14,970 bases of DNA from VBDM01 sp049663805. Lineage in GTDB: Bacteria > Pseudomonadota > Gammaproteobacteria > Burkholderiales > SG8-39. Below are positions 1-6,074 of this stretch, piece after piece; the stretch's first letter is position 1, and each line of letters begins with the position of its first letter. The position numbers and the translations under genes were made by a program. Under the pieces are notes generated by a model, which saw only the letters and a list, made by a program, of their open reading frames with translations, did not search any database and was not told the DNA's origin. The stretch is taken from the NCBI GenBank assembly GCA_049663805.1, contig JBATEB010000292.1, forward strand, positions 1-14,970, read 5' to 3'.

Positions 1-241
1 GCGCGGTCTTCAGGTCCTCATTGCGCGACCCGAGCCTCTGGCCCTGGTAGAGCGCCTGCGCGCACACCTCGCCGCAGTGATTGACGCGCATCAGCGCGGC
101 GGCGTGGCGGCGAAGATCGCGGTCGGAATCCTCCTCCGCCAGCGAAGCACCCGGGCTGGGCCGCGACGCGCGCGGCTCGCCGGCGAGCACGCGCAGGCCG
201 CGGTCGAATTCACTGATGCACCGGTCGAGATCGAAAACCAT
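1..241 (-). CDS. coq7: COQ7-family demethoxyubiquinone hydroxylase, N-terminal part
   Basis: This is the first 80 codons of a minus-strand gene that runs off the left edge. COQ7 is a membrane-associated di-iron monooxygenase that hydroxylates the late ubiquinone intermediate 2-polyprenyl-3-methyl-6-methoxy-1,4-benzoquinol. The identification rests on the family signature MRVNHCGEVCAQALYQGQ at residues 51-68, which holds the first metal-ligand segment of the ferritin-like helical bundle, preceded by a typical charged N-terminus (MVFDLDRCISEFDRGLR). The ATG at 241-239 gives the usual distance to that signature. No strong Shine-Dalgarno is visible. The catalytic EXXH motifs further along lie outside the window, so intactness cannot be judged. 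A UbiH/COQ6-like hydroxylase lies about 10 kb away (10778-11962) and probably serves the same pathway. Confidence 0.9.
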   Translation of the reverse strand, partial: MVFDLDRCISEFDRGLRVLAGEPRASRPSPGASLAEEDSDRDLRRHAAALMRVNHCGEVCAQALYQGQRLGSRNEDLKTA

Positions 242-273
242 GGGAACCGTACCGCAGTCGTGGTCGAGACGAA

Positions 274-279
274 ATGATA
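274..279 (-). promoter_or_regulatory. Possible -10 element for coq7
   Basis: On the minus strand TATCAT matches the sigma-70 -10 consensus at 5 of 6 positions, about 32 bases before the coq7 start. I see no convincing -35 at 16-18 bases upstream, so this is a weak call. Confidence 0.3.
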
Positions 280-352
280 GCGCAGCGCCGACGAGTGCGC
301 GACGGGCGCTCGACGTCCCGACAAATCCCCTCCCTGGGGAAACTGTCAGGCG

Positions 353-379
353 AAAAAAAGGCGCCCGAAGGCGCCTTTT
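353..379 (-). terminator. Rho-independent terminator of the porin gene
   Basis: Read on the minus strand this is GGCGCC-TTCG-GGCGCC followed by seven T, starting about 22 bases after the porin stop codon. The 6-bp GC stem is closed by a C(UUCG)G tetraloop, a known very stable loop, and is extended by A/T pairs on both sides. The plus-strand reading also ends in four T, so weak termination in the other direction is possible, but no plus-strand gene reaches this point. Confidence 0.88.
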
Positions 380-401
380 AAAGTCCTGAATGGAACTGAG
401 C

Positions 402-1736
402 TTAGAACGTGTGCCTCATGCCGACCCCGAAGGTCGTCACGTCCGTACCCCTCGACAGCGAGCCGCCGTTGCCCACCGCATTCGCCGCCGGGCCGGCGAT
501 GTAGTAGTACTGCGAGTCGACACCGTTGTCGATCTTTTCGAAGGCGAAGTACAGTTTGCTGCGCTTGGACATGATGTAGTCGTAGCCGACCGACATGACC
601 TTGGCCTTGCCGGGGTCGCCGCAGCTGGCGTTGCCGACTCTCGTGCCAGCCGCTGTCGCGGTCGGATCCAAGCCGCAACTCTTGCCACCGGGTGTGGCGG
701 AATAGCCTGCCCAGATTGCTCCGGGCCCGACGTTGAAGCTTCCGTTGATTGCGGCATTGGTGAGCTTCATTTTGCCGCCGGAGGTGGCACCGGTGTCGGT
801 CGCGCCGTAGTCGAGCTGCTCGAACGTGACGCCGATCTGACCGGGGCCGAAGTTCCACTTGCCGCCGAGAATCACGCCCTTGTCGGTCGGGTCGACGATG
901 CCGGTCCCTGCGTTGGAAGCGTTGAATCCCTTGTGCTGTTCGAGTCCGAGGCCGAGCGTCAGGGGTCCGCTCGCATAGATCACGCTGCCCGAAAGCATCT
1001 GGCTGGACTGCATGCCGTTGGTAAGCGGTTGGGTTTCGGATTCCTTATAGTTGAACATTGCCGTCGCGATCTTCACCTGCACGCCGGCCATTCTCGGCGA
1101 CCACCACTGGATCGAGTTGCTGACCCGGCGCGACCACGAGGTCGTGTTGCCGGTGACTTCGGTCACGCAAACGGGGGTCGTTGCGAGCGCGCCAGTAGCG
1201 AGGCTCACCCCGGCGCCGCACCCCACGACTGGCAACGCGCCGGTCGTGTCGCCGTTGCCGACGATCACGCCGCCGTGACCGAAGGGACCGGAGCTGATCG
1301 CGTTGCCGACTCCGAAAATGACGCCTTTGTAAGGCGTATCCCAGATGCCCCAGAGGATGTCGCCGAGCGCGCTCGTCACACCGAGTGCCGAATTGCGGCC
1401 GCCCCAGTTGTTGCCGGTGGTCGTCGTTCCTTCGAGACGCGCATCCGGCCATACGCCGGTGGCGAGCTGGAACCAGACGGAGGTTCCGCCGCCGATGCTT
1501 TCCCGGCCGCGCACGCCCATTTCGTTGCCGGCGGTGAACACGTCACCCTTCTTTACTTTCCCGGTCACCACCGCCGTGCCTGCGAAGTTCTTCGCCTCGG
1601 CATACGAGTTGTTCAGGATCACTGAGTCGAGGGTGCCGTAGAGCGTGATGCCCGGGCTGCTGCCGACCTGCGCCGCAGCCAAGCCCGGAGCGCTCAGCGC
1701 GCCGGCGACAGCGATTGCCATCAATTTCTTGTTCAT
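402..1736 (-). CDS. Gram-negative outer-membrane porin
   Basis: This is a 444-residue trimeric-type porin that should form a diffusion channel in the outer membrane. The signal peptide is clear: MNKK, a hydrophobic stretch, then an AAA|Q cleavage site near residue 22. The mature protein opens with ITLYGTLDS, the usual first beta strand, has alternating Gly/aromatic strands throughout (for example MGVRGRESIGGGTSVWFQ at 73-90), and ends in the obligatory C-terminal Phe (MRHTF) recognised by the Bam machinery. The frame is open another 41 codons upstream to 1859, but the ATG at 1736 is chosen because it starts the signal peptide and has AGGAG nine bases before it. Four cysteines occur in two close pairs (173/190 and 354/372), possibly disulfides in surface loops. 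Substrate preference cannot be read from the sequence. Confidence 0.93.
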   Translation of the reverse strand: MNKKLMAIAVAGALSAPGLAAAQVGSSPGITLYGTLDSVILNNSYAEAKNFAGTAVVTGKVKKGDVFTAGNEMGVRGRESIGGGTSVWFQLATGVWPDARLEGTTTTGNNWGGRNSALGVTSALGDILWGIWDTPYKGVIFGVGNAISSGPFGHGGVIVGNGDTTGALPVVGCGAGVSLATGALATTPVCVTEVTGNTTSWSRRVSNSIQWWSPRMAGVQVKIATAMFNYKESETQPLTNGMQSSQMLSGSVIYASGPLTLGLGLEQHKGFNASNAGTGIVDPTDKGVILGGKWNFGPGQIGVTFEQLDYGATDTGATSGGKMKLTNAAINGSFNVGPGAIWAGYSATPGGKSCGLDPTATAAGTRVGNASCGDPGKAKVMSVGYDYIMSKRSKLYFAFEKIDNGVDSQYYYIAGPAANAVGNGGSLSRGTDVTTFGVGMRHTF

Positions 1737-1745
1737 CGAGAAATT

Positions 1746-1750
1746 CTCCT
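1746..1750 (-). promoter_or_regulatory. Shine-Dalgarno fixing the porin start
   Basis: AGGAG on the minus strand, within the purine run GAGAGGAGAA, lies nine bases before the ATG at 1736. It supports that start over the upstream ATG at 1859. Confidence 0.85.
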
Positions 1751-1820
1751 CTCTAAAATTTGACTCGAGAGCAGCCGCAACCGCGCCGCCCGCTTGAAAC
1801 CCTATGCGAGGGTTGTTGCA

Positions 1821-1849
1821 ATTCTGCCAATCGAATCTCCCAAGCTCAA
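1821..1849 (-). promoter_or_regulatory. Candidate sigma-70 promoter for the porin
   Basis: On the minus strand TTGAGC (1849-1844) and CAGAAT (1826-1821) are separated by 17 bases; each matches its consensus at 4 of 6 positions. This would give a 5' leader of roughly 75-80 bases. The rest of the 209-base gap between trpC and the porin holds no other gene. It contains a short direct repeat of TTGC-type units near 1899-1914, but no obvious terminator for the trp operon. Confidence 0.35.
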
Positions 1850-1945
1850 CAGGAAGCATGAAGTTTTCCGCTTATTTGCCGCCCACTGTCGCTTTTTTGC
1901 AACAGTACGCAACAGCGGGGATTTCTGAAGAATACTGATTTACTA

Positions 1946-2740
1946 TCATATTGTTATGAATAGTTTTGCAAGTTCTTTGCCCGGGTCAAAAGCTCTCATA
2001 AGGGCTTCCCCGACCAGGAACGCCACAATCCCCCCCTTCCGCAGCGCCGCGACATCGCCCGGGGTCAGGATCCCGCTTTCGGCGATCACGATTCGCGCGG
2101 CCGGGACGCGGGGTGCGAGCGCGAGCGTCGTCTCCAGGGTGGTCTCGAAGGTGCGCAGGTCGCGGTTGTTGATCCCGATGAGCGGGGTGGCGAGCTCGAG
2201 CGCCCGCTCGAGCTCCGCCGCAGCGTGCACCTCGGCGAGCACCGCCATGCCGAGCGAGGCCGCGGCCGCCTCCAGTTCCCGCATCCGCGAGCGCTCGAGC
2301 GCCGCGACGATGAGCAGGATGCAGTCGGCGCCCAGCGCGCGCGATTGATACACCTGGTAGGGATCGATGACGAAATCCTTGCGCAGCGCGGGCAGCGCGC
2401 AGGCGGCGCGCGCCGCGACGAGATGCCCGGCCTCGCCCTGAAAGAATTGCGGATCGGTGAGGACCGACAGGCAGGCCGCACCGTGCCGCTCGTAGGAGCG
2501 CGCGATCTCCGTCGGGTCGAAGCGCTCGCGCAGCAGCCCCTTGCTGGGGCTCGCCTTCTTGATCTCGGCGATCACCGCCGGCCGGCCCGAGGCGATTTTC
2601 GCGCGCAGCGCGCCGACGAAATCGCGCGGTTTTTCCGCGGTCTCCGCCGCGCGCCTCATCGCGGCAGGGCCGACGGCCCGCTTCGCTTTCGCCAGCTCCT
2701 CGGCCTTGACCTCGAGGATCCTCTTCAGGATCTCAGCCAC
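1946..2740 (-). CDS. trpC: Indole-3-glycerol-phosphate synthase
   Basis: TrpC converts 1-(2-carboxyphenylamino)-1-deoxyribulose 5-phosphate to indole-3-glycerol phosphate. The 264-residue (beta/alpha)8 barrel is full length. Family motifs are in order: EIKKASPSKG at 59-68 with the catalytic lysine region, LRKDFVIDPYQV at 119-130, VLAEVH at 167-172, GINNRDL at 189-195 and IAESGI at 219-224. It is the separate, monofunctional form, not fused to TrpF. The start is GTG at 2740, which overlaps the end of trpD by 8 bases, so translation is probably coupled. It is the last gene of the trpEGDC operon; the stop TGA is followed by AT-rich sequence before the porin. No trpF, trpB or trpA follows, so those steps must be encoded elsewhere. 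Confidence 0.97.
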   Translation of the reverse strand: MAEILKRILEVKAEELAKAKRAVGPAAMRRAAETAEKPRDFVGALRAKIASGRPAVIAEIKKASPSKGLLRERFDPTEIARSYERHGAACLSVLTDPQFFQGEAGHLVAARAACALPALRKDFVIDPYQVYQSRALGADCILLIVAALERSRMRELEAAAASLGMAVLAEVHAAAELERALELATPLIGINNRDLRTFETTLETTLALAPRVPAARIVIAESGILTPGDVAALRKGGIVAFLVGEALMRAFDPGKELAKLFITI

Positions 2741-3767
2741 TCGCGAGCTTCTGCGTGAGTTTCACGAATTCGTCCAGCTTGGCGCGCGCCGTCCCGGCCT
2801 TGAGGACTGCGAAAGCCCTTTCCACCCCTTCTTCGAAGCTTGCCGCCCTGCCGGCGACGTAGATTGCGGCGCCCGCGTTGAGCGCCACGATATCGCGCGC
2901 CGCACCCGACTTGTTTTCGAGCGCGGCAAGGACGACATTGCGCGATTCCTCCACTGTGCTGACACGCAGCGCCCTGGGATCGTGCAGCGGCAACCCGAAC
3001 CTTTCCGGGTGGATCAGGTATTCGTTGACCTGGCCGTCTTTCAGCTCGCCGATCATCGTTCGCCCGCTCACCGAGATCTCGTCCAGTCCCTCCAGGCCGT
3101 AGACCGTGATGGCATGCCGCGCGCCCAGCCGCTGCAGCACGCGCACCTGAATTCCCACCAGGTCGGGATGAAAAACGCCCATCACCTGTGCCGGCGCGCC
3201 GGCGGGATTGGTGAGGGGGCCGAGAATGTTGAAAAGGGTCCTTACGCCGAGCTCGCGCCGCACCGGCGCCGCGTGCTTCATCGCGGAGTGGTGCGCGGGA
3301 GCGAACATGAACCCGACACCGAGCTCGTCGATGCAGCGGCCCACCTGCTCGGGCTTGAGATTGATGTTCGCTCCCAGCGCCTCGAGCACATCGGCGCTCC
3401 CGGATTGCGAGGAAACGGCCCGGTTGCCGTGCTTGGCGACCCGGCCTCCCGCGGCGGCGCAGACGAACATCGAGGCGGTCGAGATATTGAAGGTATGCGC
3501 GCCGTCGCCACCGGTGCCGACGATATCGATCAGGTTCTCGGGGTCCTTCACCGCCACCTTGGTCGCCAGCTCGCGCATCACCTGCGCCGCGGCGGTAATT
3601 TCGCCGATGGTCTCTTTCTTGACCCGGAGACCGACGATGATCGCCGCGATCATCACCGGCGAGAGCTGCCCTCCCATGATCTGGCGCATCAGGTCGAGCA
3701 TTTCGTCGTGGAAGATCTCGCGGTGCTCGATGATCCGGGTGAGCGCTTCCTGGGCGGTAAAACTCAT
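2733..3767 (-). CDS. trpD: Anthranilate phosphoribosyltransferase
   Basis: TrpD transfers phosphoribosyl from PRPP to anthranilate, the second step of the tryptophan branch. The 344-residue length is normal for the homodimeric enzyme. Visible motifs are GTGGDG at 84-89 (PRPP diphosphate loop), NIST at 94-97, KHGNRAVSSQSGSADVLEA at 112-130 (anthranilate and PRPP site), GPLTNP at 183-188 and the metal-binding DE pair at 229-230. The ATG at 3767 overlaps the trpG stop as ATGA, a four-base coupling junction, and the 3' end overlaps trpC by eight bases. It is a separate gene, unlike the trpG-trpD fusion of enteric bacteria. All key residues are in place. Confidence 0.97.
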   Translation of the reverse strand: MSFTAQEALTRIIEHREIFHDEMLDLMRQIMGGQLSPVMIAAIIVGLRVKKETIGEITAAAQVMRELATKVAVKDPENLIDIVGTGGDGAHTFNISTASMFVCAAAGGRVAKHGNRAVSSQSGSADVLEALGANINLKPEQVGRCIDELGVGFMFAPAHHSAMKHAAPVRRELGVRTLFNILGPLTNPAGAPAQVMGVFHPDLVGIQVRVLQRLGARHAITVYGLEGLDEISVSGRTMIGELKDGQVNEYLIHPERFGLPLHDPRALRVSTVEESRNVVLAALENKSGAARDIVALNAGAAIYVAGRAASFEEGVERAFAVLKAGTARAKLDEFVKLTQKLASG

Positions 3768-4336
3768 GCGACCTCCATTTGCAGGAAATTCTTCAAGAGC
3801 GCGTGTCCGTGCTCGGTGAGGAAGGATTCAGGATGAAACTGCACGCCTTCGACCGCCATGTCCCGATGGCGCACGCCCATGATCTCGCCGTCGTCGGACT
3901 CCGCGGTGACCTCGAGACAGTCGGGCAGGGTGGCGCGGCGGATCGAAAGTGAATGGTAGCGGGTCGCGACGAAGGGGCTCGGCAGCCCGCGAAAGACACC
4001 GCGGCCGGTGTGGCGGATCGCCGAGGTCTTGCCGTGGACGACTCGGGCCGCGTGCACCACTTCACCGCCGAACGCCTGGCCGATGGCCTGGTGGCCGAGA
4101 CACACCCCGAGTATCGGAACCCTGCCGGCAAACTCCCGGATCGCGGCCAGGGAAATACCGGCCTCATTGGGCGTGCAGGGCCCCGGTGAGACGACGATTC
4201 CCTGCGGGCTCATCGCGGCGATATCCCCCGGCGTGACCTCGTCGTTGCGGACCACCCTGACGGTCGCCCCGAGCTCACCGAGATACTGCACCAGATTCCA
4301 GGTGAAGGAATCGTAGTTGTCGATCATCAGAATCAC
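3764..4336 (-). CDS. trpG: Anthranilate synthase component II, glutamine amidotransferase
   Basis: TrpG hydrolyses glutamine and channels ammonia to TrpE. The 190-residue class I amidotransferase has the nucleophile Cys79 in GVCLGHQ (77-83) and the His168/Glu170 pair in VQFHPES (165-171), plus the PGPCTPNEAG segment at 51-60. The start is taken as GTG at 4336, because it gives the usual N-terminus MILMIDNYDSFTWN and has GGAGG seven bases upstream (4348-4344); an in-frame ATG three codons later is less likely. It lies 19 bases after the trpE stop and overlaps trpD by four bases. In some bacteria such a subunit also serves 4-amino-4-deoxychorismate synthase, which the sequence cannot settle. 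Confidence 0.96.
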   Translation of the reverse strand: MILMIDNYDSFTWNLVQYLGELGATVRVVRNDEVTPGDIAAMSPQGIVVSPGPCTPNEAGISLAAIREFAGRVPILGVCLGHQAIGQAFGGEVVHAARVVHGKTSAIRHTGRGVFRGLPSPFVATRYHSLSIRRATLPDCLEVTAESDDGEIMGVRHRDMAVEGVQFHPESFLTEHGHALLKNFLQMEVA

Positions 4337-4355
4337 GGTGGCGCCTCCGAAACGC

Positions 4356-5831
4356 TCATGCCGCCTCCCCCATCCCGCCCGTGGCGATCTCGGCGGCCCG
4401 CAGGACGGCGCGCGCCTTGGCGCGGGTTTCCTGCCACTCGCTCTCGGGCACCGAGTCGGCGACGATGCCGGCGCCTGCCTGGACGTGCAGCCGACCGTCC
4501 TTCACCAGCGCGGTGCGGATCGCGATGGCGAGATCCATGTCACCGTTGAAGCCCAGATAACCGACAGCGCCGGCGTAGATGCCGCGCCGGTCCGGTTCCA
4601 GCTCGTCGATGATCTCCATGGCGCGCACCTTGGGAGCGCCGCTCACCGTGCCCGCCGGAAAAGCCGCGCGCAGCACGTCGACCCCGTCCAGACCCTCGCG
4701 CAGCCTGCCCTCGACGTTCGAGACGATGTGCATGACATGGGAGTAGCGCTCCACGGTCATGTTTTCCGTGAGCCGCACCGTTCCGGTCGCGGCGACGCGG
4801 CCGACGTCGTTTCGACCGAGATCGACCAGCATCACATGCTCGGCGCGCTCCTTGGGATCGGCCAGCAGCTCGCGCTCCAGCGCAGAATCCTCGTCGCGGT
4901 CCGCGCCGCGGCGGCGCGTCCCCGCGATCGGACGCACGGTGACCGTCCCGTGCTCCAGTCGCACCAGGATTTCGGGCGATGCTCCCACGACCTGGAAATC
5001 CGCGAAATCGAAATAGAACATGTAGGGCGACGGATTGATCGAACGCAACGCGCGATAGAGGGACAGCGGGGAACCCGAAAACGGGCGCGACAGCCGCTGC
5101 GACAGGACCACCTGCATGACGTCGCCGTCGTGCACGTAGCGGATGGCGCGCCCGACGGCGGAGCGGAATGCATCGGCTCCGAAACTCGAATTGATCTCGG
5201 CCGGGGCATCGCGTCGCTCGGCAGGCGGAGACAACGGCAGCCTGAGCGCGCCCAGGAGCTCGCGCAGTCGCGCCTGGGCATCCTGCCAGGCACCGGGTTT
5301 CGCCGGATCGGCGTAGACGACGAGGTAGAGTTTCCCGGACAGATTGTCGACGACCGCGAGCTCCTCGGAGACCAGAAGCAGCATGTCGGGACAGCCCAGG
5401 GGGTCGGGCTTGAGCCAGCCTCCCGAGAGCCGGGGCTCGATCCAGCGCACCGTGTCGTAGCCGAAGTACCCGACCAGGCCTCCGCAGAACCGGGGCAACC
5501 CGGGAATCTCGGCAACGCGGTAGCGCGACAGAAACTCGCGCACGAACTCGAGCGGGTCGCCCGATTGGGACTTTTCCGTGACCGCGCTTCCGTGCATCAC
5601 GGTGACCAGCCTTCCGACCGCGCGTAGCCGCACCGGCGCCGCAAGGCCGACGAAAGAATACCGACCGAACCGTTCCCCTCCGACAACCGACTCCAGGAGG
5701 TAGGTGTTCGAGCGGTTGGCGAGCTTGAGGTAGATCGACAGCGGCGTGTCGAGATCGGCGAAGGTCTCGGCGATCAGCGGAACGCGGTTGTATCCCTGCG
5801 CGGCGAGCCGCTGAAATTCTGCTTCGGTCAT
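4356..5831 (-). CDS. trpE: Anthranilate synthase component I
   Basis: TrpE makes anthranilate from chorismate with ammonia supplied by TrpG. The protein is 491 residues. The N-terminal half carries LLESVVGGERFGRYSF at 45-60, with the LLES element of the tryptophan feedback site, and PSPYMFYFDF at 268-277. The chorismate-binding half carries RPIAGTRRRG at 300-309, EHVMLVDLGRNDVGRV at 331-346, GTVSGAPKVRAMEIIDELEP at 394-413 and AGAGIVADSVPESEW at 452-466. Together these identify anthranilate synthase and argue against PabB. The ATG at 5831 has GGAG seven bases upstream. A 243-base leader region with its own promoter and a Trp-codon leader peptide precedes it, so the operon is probably controlled both by attenuation and by end-product inhibition. 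Confidence 0.97.
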   Translation of the reverse strand: MTEAEFQRLAAQGYNRVPLIAETFADLDTPLSIYLKLANRSNTYLLESVVGGERFGRYSFVGLAAPVRLRAVGRLVTVMHGSAVTEKSQSGDPLEFVREFLSRYRVAEIPGLPRFCGGLVGYFGYDTVRWIEPRLSGGWLKPDPLGCPDMLLLVSEELAVVDNLSGKLYLVVYADPAKPGAWQDAQARLRELLGALRLPLSPPAERRDAPAEINSSFGADAFRSAVGRAIRYVHDGDVMQVVLSQRLSRPFSGSPLSLYRALRSINPSPYMFYFDFADFQVVGASPEILVRLEHGTVTVRPIAGTRRRGADRDEDSALERELLADPKERAEHVMLVDLGRNDVGRVAATGTVRLTENMTVERYSHVMHIVSNVEGRLREGLDGVDVLRAAFPAGTVSGAPKVRAMEIIDELEPDRRGIYAGAVGYLGFNGDMDLAIAIRTALVKDGRLHVQAGAGIVADSVPESEWQETRAKARAVLRAAEIATGGMGEAA

Positions 5832-5868
5832 TTGACTGCTCCACGAAAACCCTGCGGGTACTGCGGGT

Positions 5869-5929
5869 GCGCCGACTGGTTTCCGGCGCGCGAGCGACGA
5901 TTCGCTAGCGGCGCCACCAGCGCCGGCGC
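5869..5929 (-). promoter_or_regulatory. Competing RNA helices in the trpE leader
   Basis: On the minus strand, GCGCCG (5929-5924) plus CTGGT (5920-5916), which cover the Trp codons of the leader ORF, can pair with CGGCGC (5874-5869) plus ACCAG (5880-5876). This gives 11 pairs around a small internal loop. The same CGGCGC can instead pair with GCGCCG at 5889-5884 across a nine-base loop. The two helices exclude each other, as expected in attenuation. The expected terminator is not strong: the best candidate is a 4-bp ACCC/GGGT stem at 5859-5849 running into TTT. Control of translation initiation is therefore an alternative. Confidence 0.45.
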
Positions 5930-5964
5930 CATTGCACCCTTTTTCCAGCGTTTTCGGAGAACAC
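5905..5964 (-). CDS. trpL: Probable trp operon leader peptide with three Trp codons
   Basis: A 19-codon reading frame begins with GTG at 5964 and ends with TAG at 5907-5905, inside the trpE leader. Its last part reads Q-WRRRWWRR, with Trp codons at positions 12, 16 and 17, two of them adjacent and close to the stop. Three Trp in 19 residues directly upstream of trpE is the hallmark of ribosome-mediated attenuation: scarce charged tRNA-Trp stalls the ribosome there and changes downstream RNA folding. The ORF starts about 31 bases after the predicted transcription start, a normal spacing. AAGAG lies about seven bases before the GTG as a modest Shine-Dalgarno. No in-frame ATG is available, since a TAG lies 12 codons upstream. 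The peptide itself probably has no function once made. Confidence 0.7.
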   Translation of the reverse strand: MFSENAGKRVQWRRRWWRR

Positions 5965-5979
5965 GTTCGACTCTTGAAT

Positions 5980-5997
5980 GCGGCTCTTGAGAGCCGC
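5980..5997 (-). promoter_or_regulatory. Perfect hairpin/operator-like palindrome at the trpE transcription start
   Basis: The minus strand reads GCGGCTC-TCAA-GAGCCGC, a perfect 7-bp inverted repeat that coincides with the predicted +1 of the trpE promoter. The motif TCAAGAG in it is repeated 13 bases downstream (5977-5971). It may be a 5'-terminal mRNA stem-loop or an operator for a repressor; the sequence does not say which. Confidence 0.5.
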
Positions 5998-6001
5998 CTA
6001 C

Positions 6002-6029
6002 TCTATAACACCGTCGCGCGGCTTGTCCA
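6002..6029 (-). promoter_or_regulatory. Predicted sigma-70 promoter of trpEGDC
   Basis: On the minus strand TGGACA (6029-6024, 5 of 6 matches) and TATAGA (6007-6002, 4 of 6) are 16 bases apart. This predicts transcription from about 5995, giving a leader of roughly 165 bases before trpE that contains the Trp-codon ORF. Confidence 0.6.
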
Positions 6030-6045
6030 GTTCGCGGCCGACCCT

Positions 6046-6062
6046 GCCCGAGTGAATCGGGC
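6046..6062 (-). terminator. Stem-loop after the FAD-dehydrogenase gene
   Basis: GCCCGA-N5-TCGGGC forms a perfect 6-bp stem with a 5-base loop, 12 bases after the stop of the dehydrogenase gene and just upstream of the trpE promoter. There is no T run, so it may be a weak terminator or only a 3'-end stabilising hairpin separating the two operons. Confidence 0.35.
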
Positions 6063-6074
6063 GCGAGCGCATCC

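Noticed and set aside
1737..1859. 41-residue N-terminal extension of the porin
   Set aside because: It would bury the signal peptide, and the internal ATG has a good Shine-Dalgarno.
1895..1916. Short TTGC-type repeat upstream of the porin as a regulator site
   Set aside because: It is only a few bases per unit and imperfect; not distinguishable from chance.
4317..5627. Long plus-strand open frame opposite trpE (436 codons)
   Set aside because: It is the complement of a well-identified gene in GC-rich DNA; the translation is Arg/His/Asp-rich with no domain pattern.
5849..5868. ACCCGCAG direct repeat in the trp leader as a full intrinsic terminator
   Set aside because: The repeat is direct, not inverted; only a 4-bp stem forms, too weak to annotate as a terminator.
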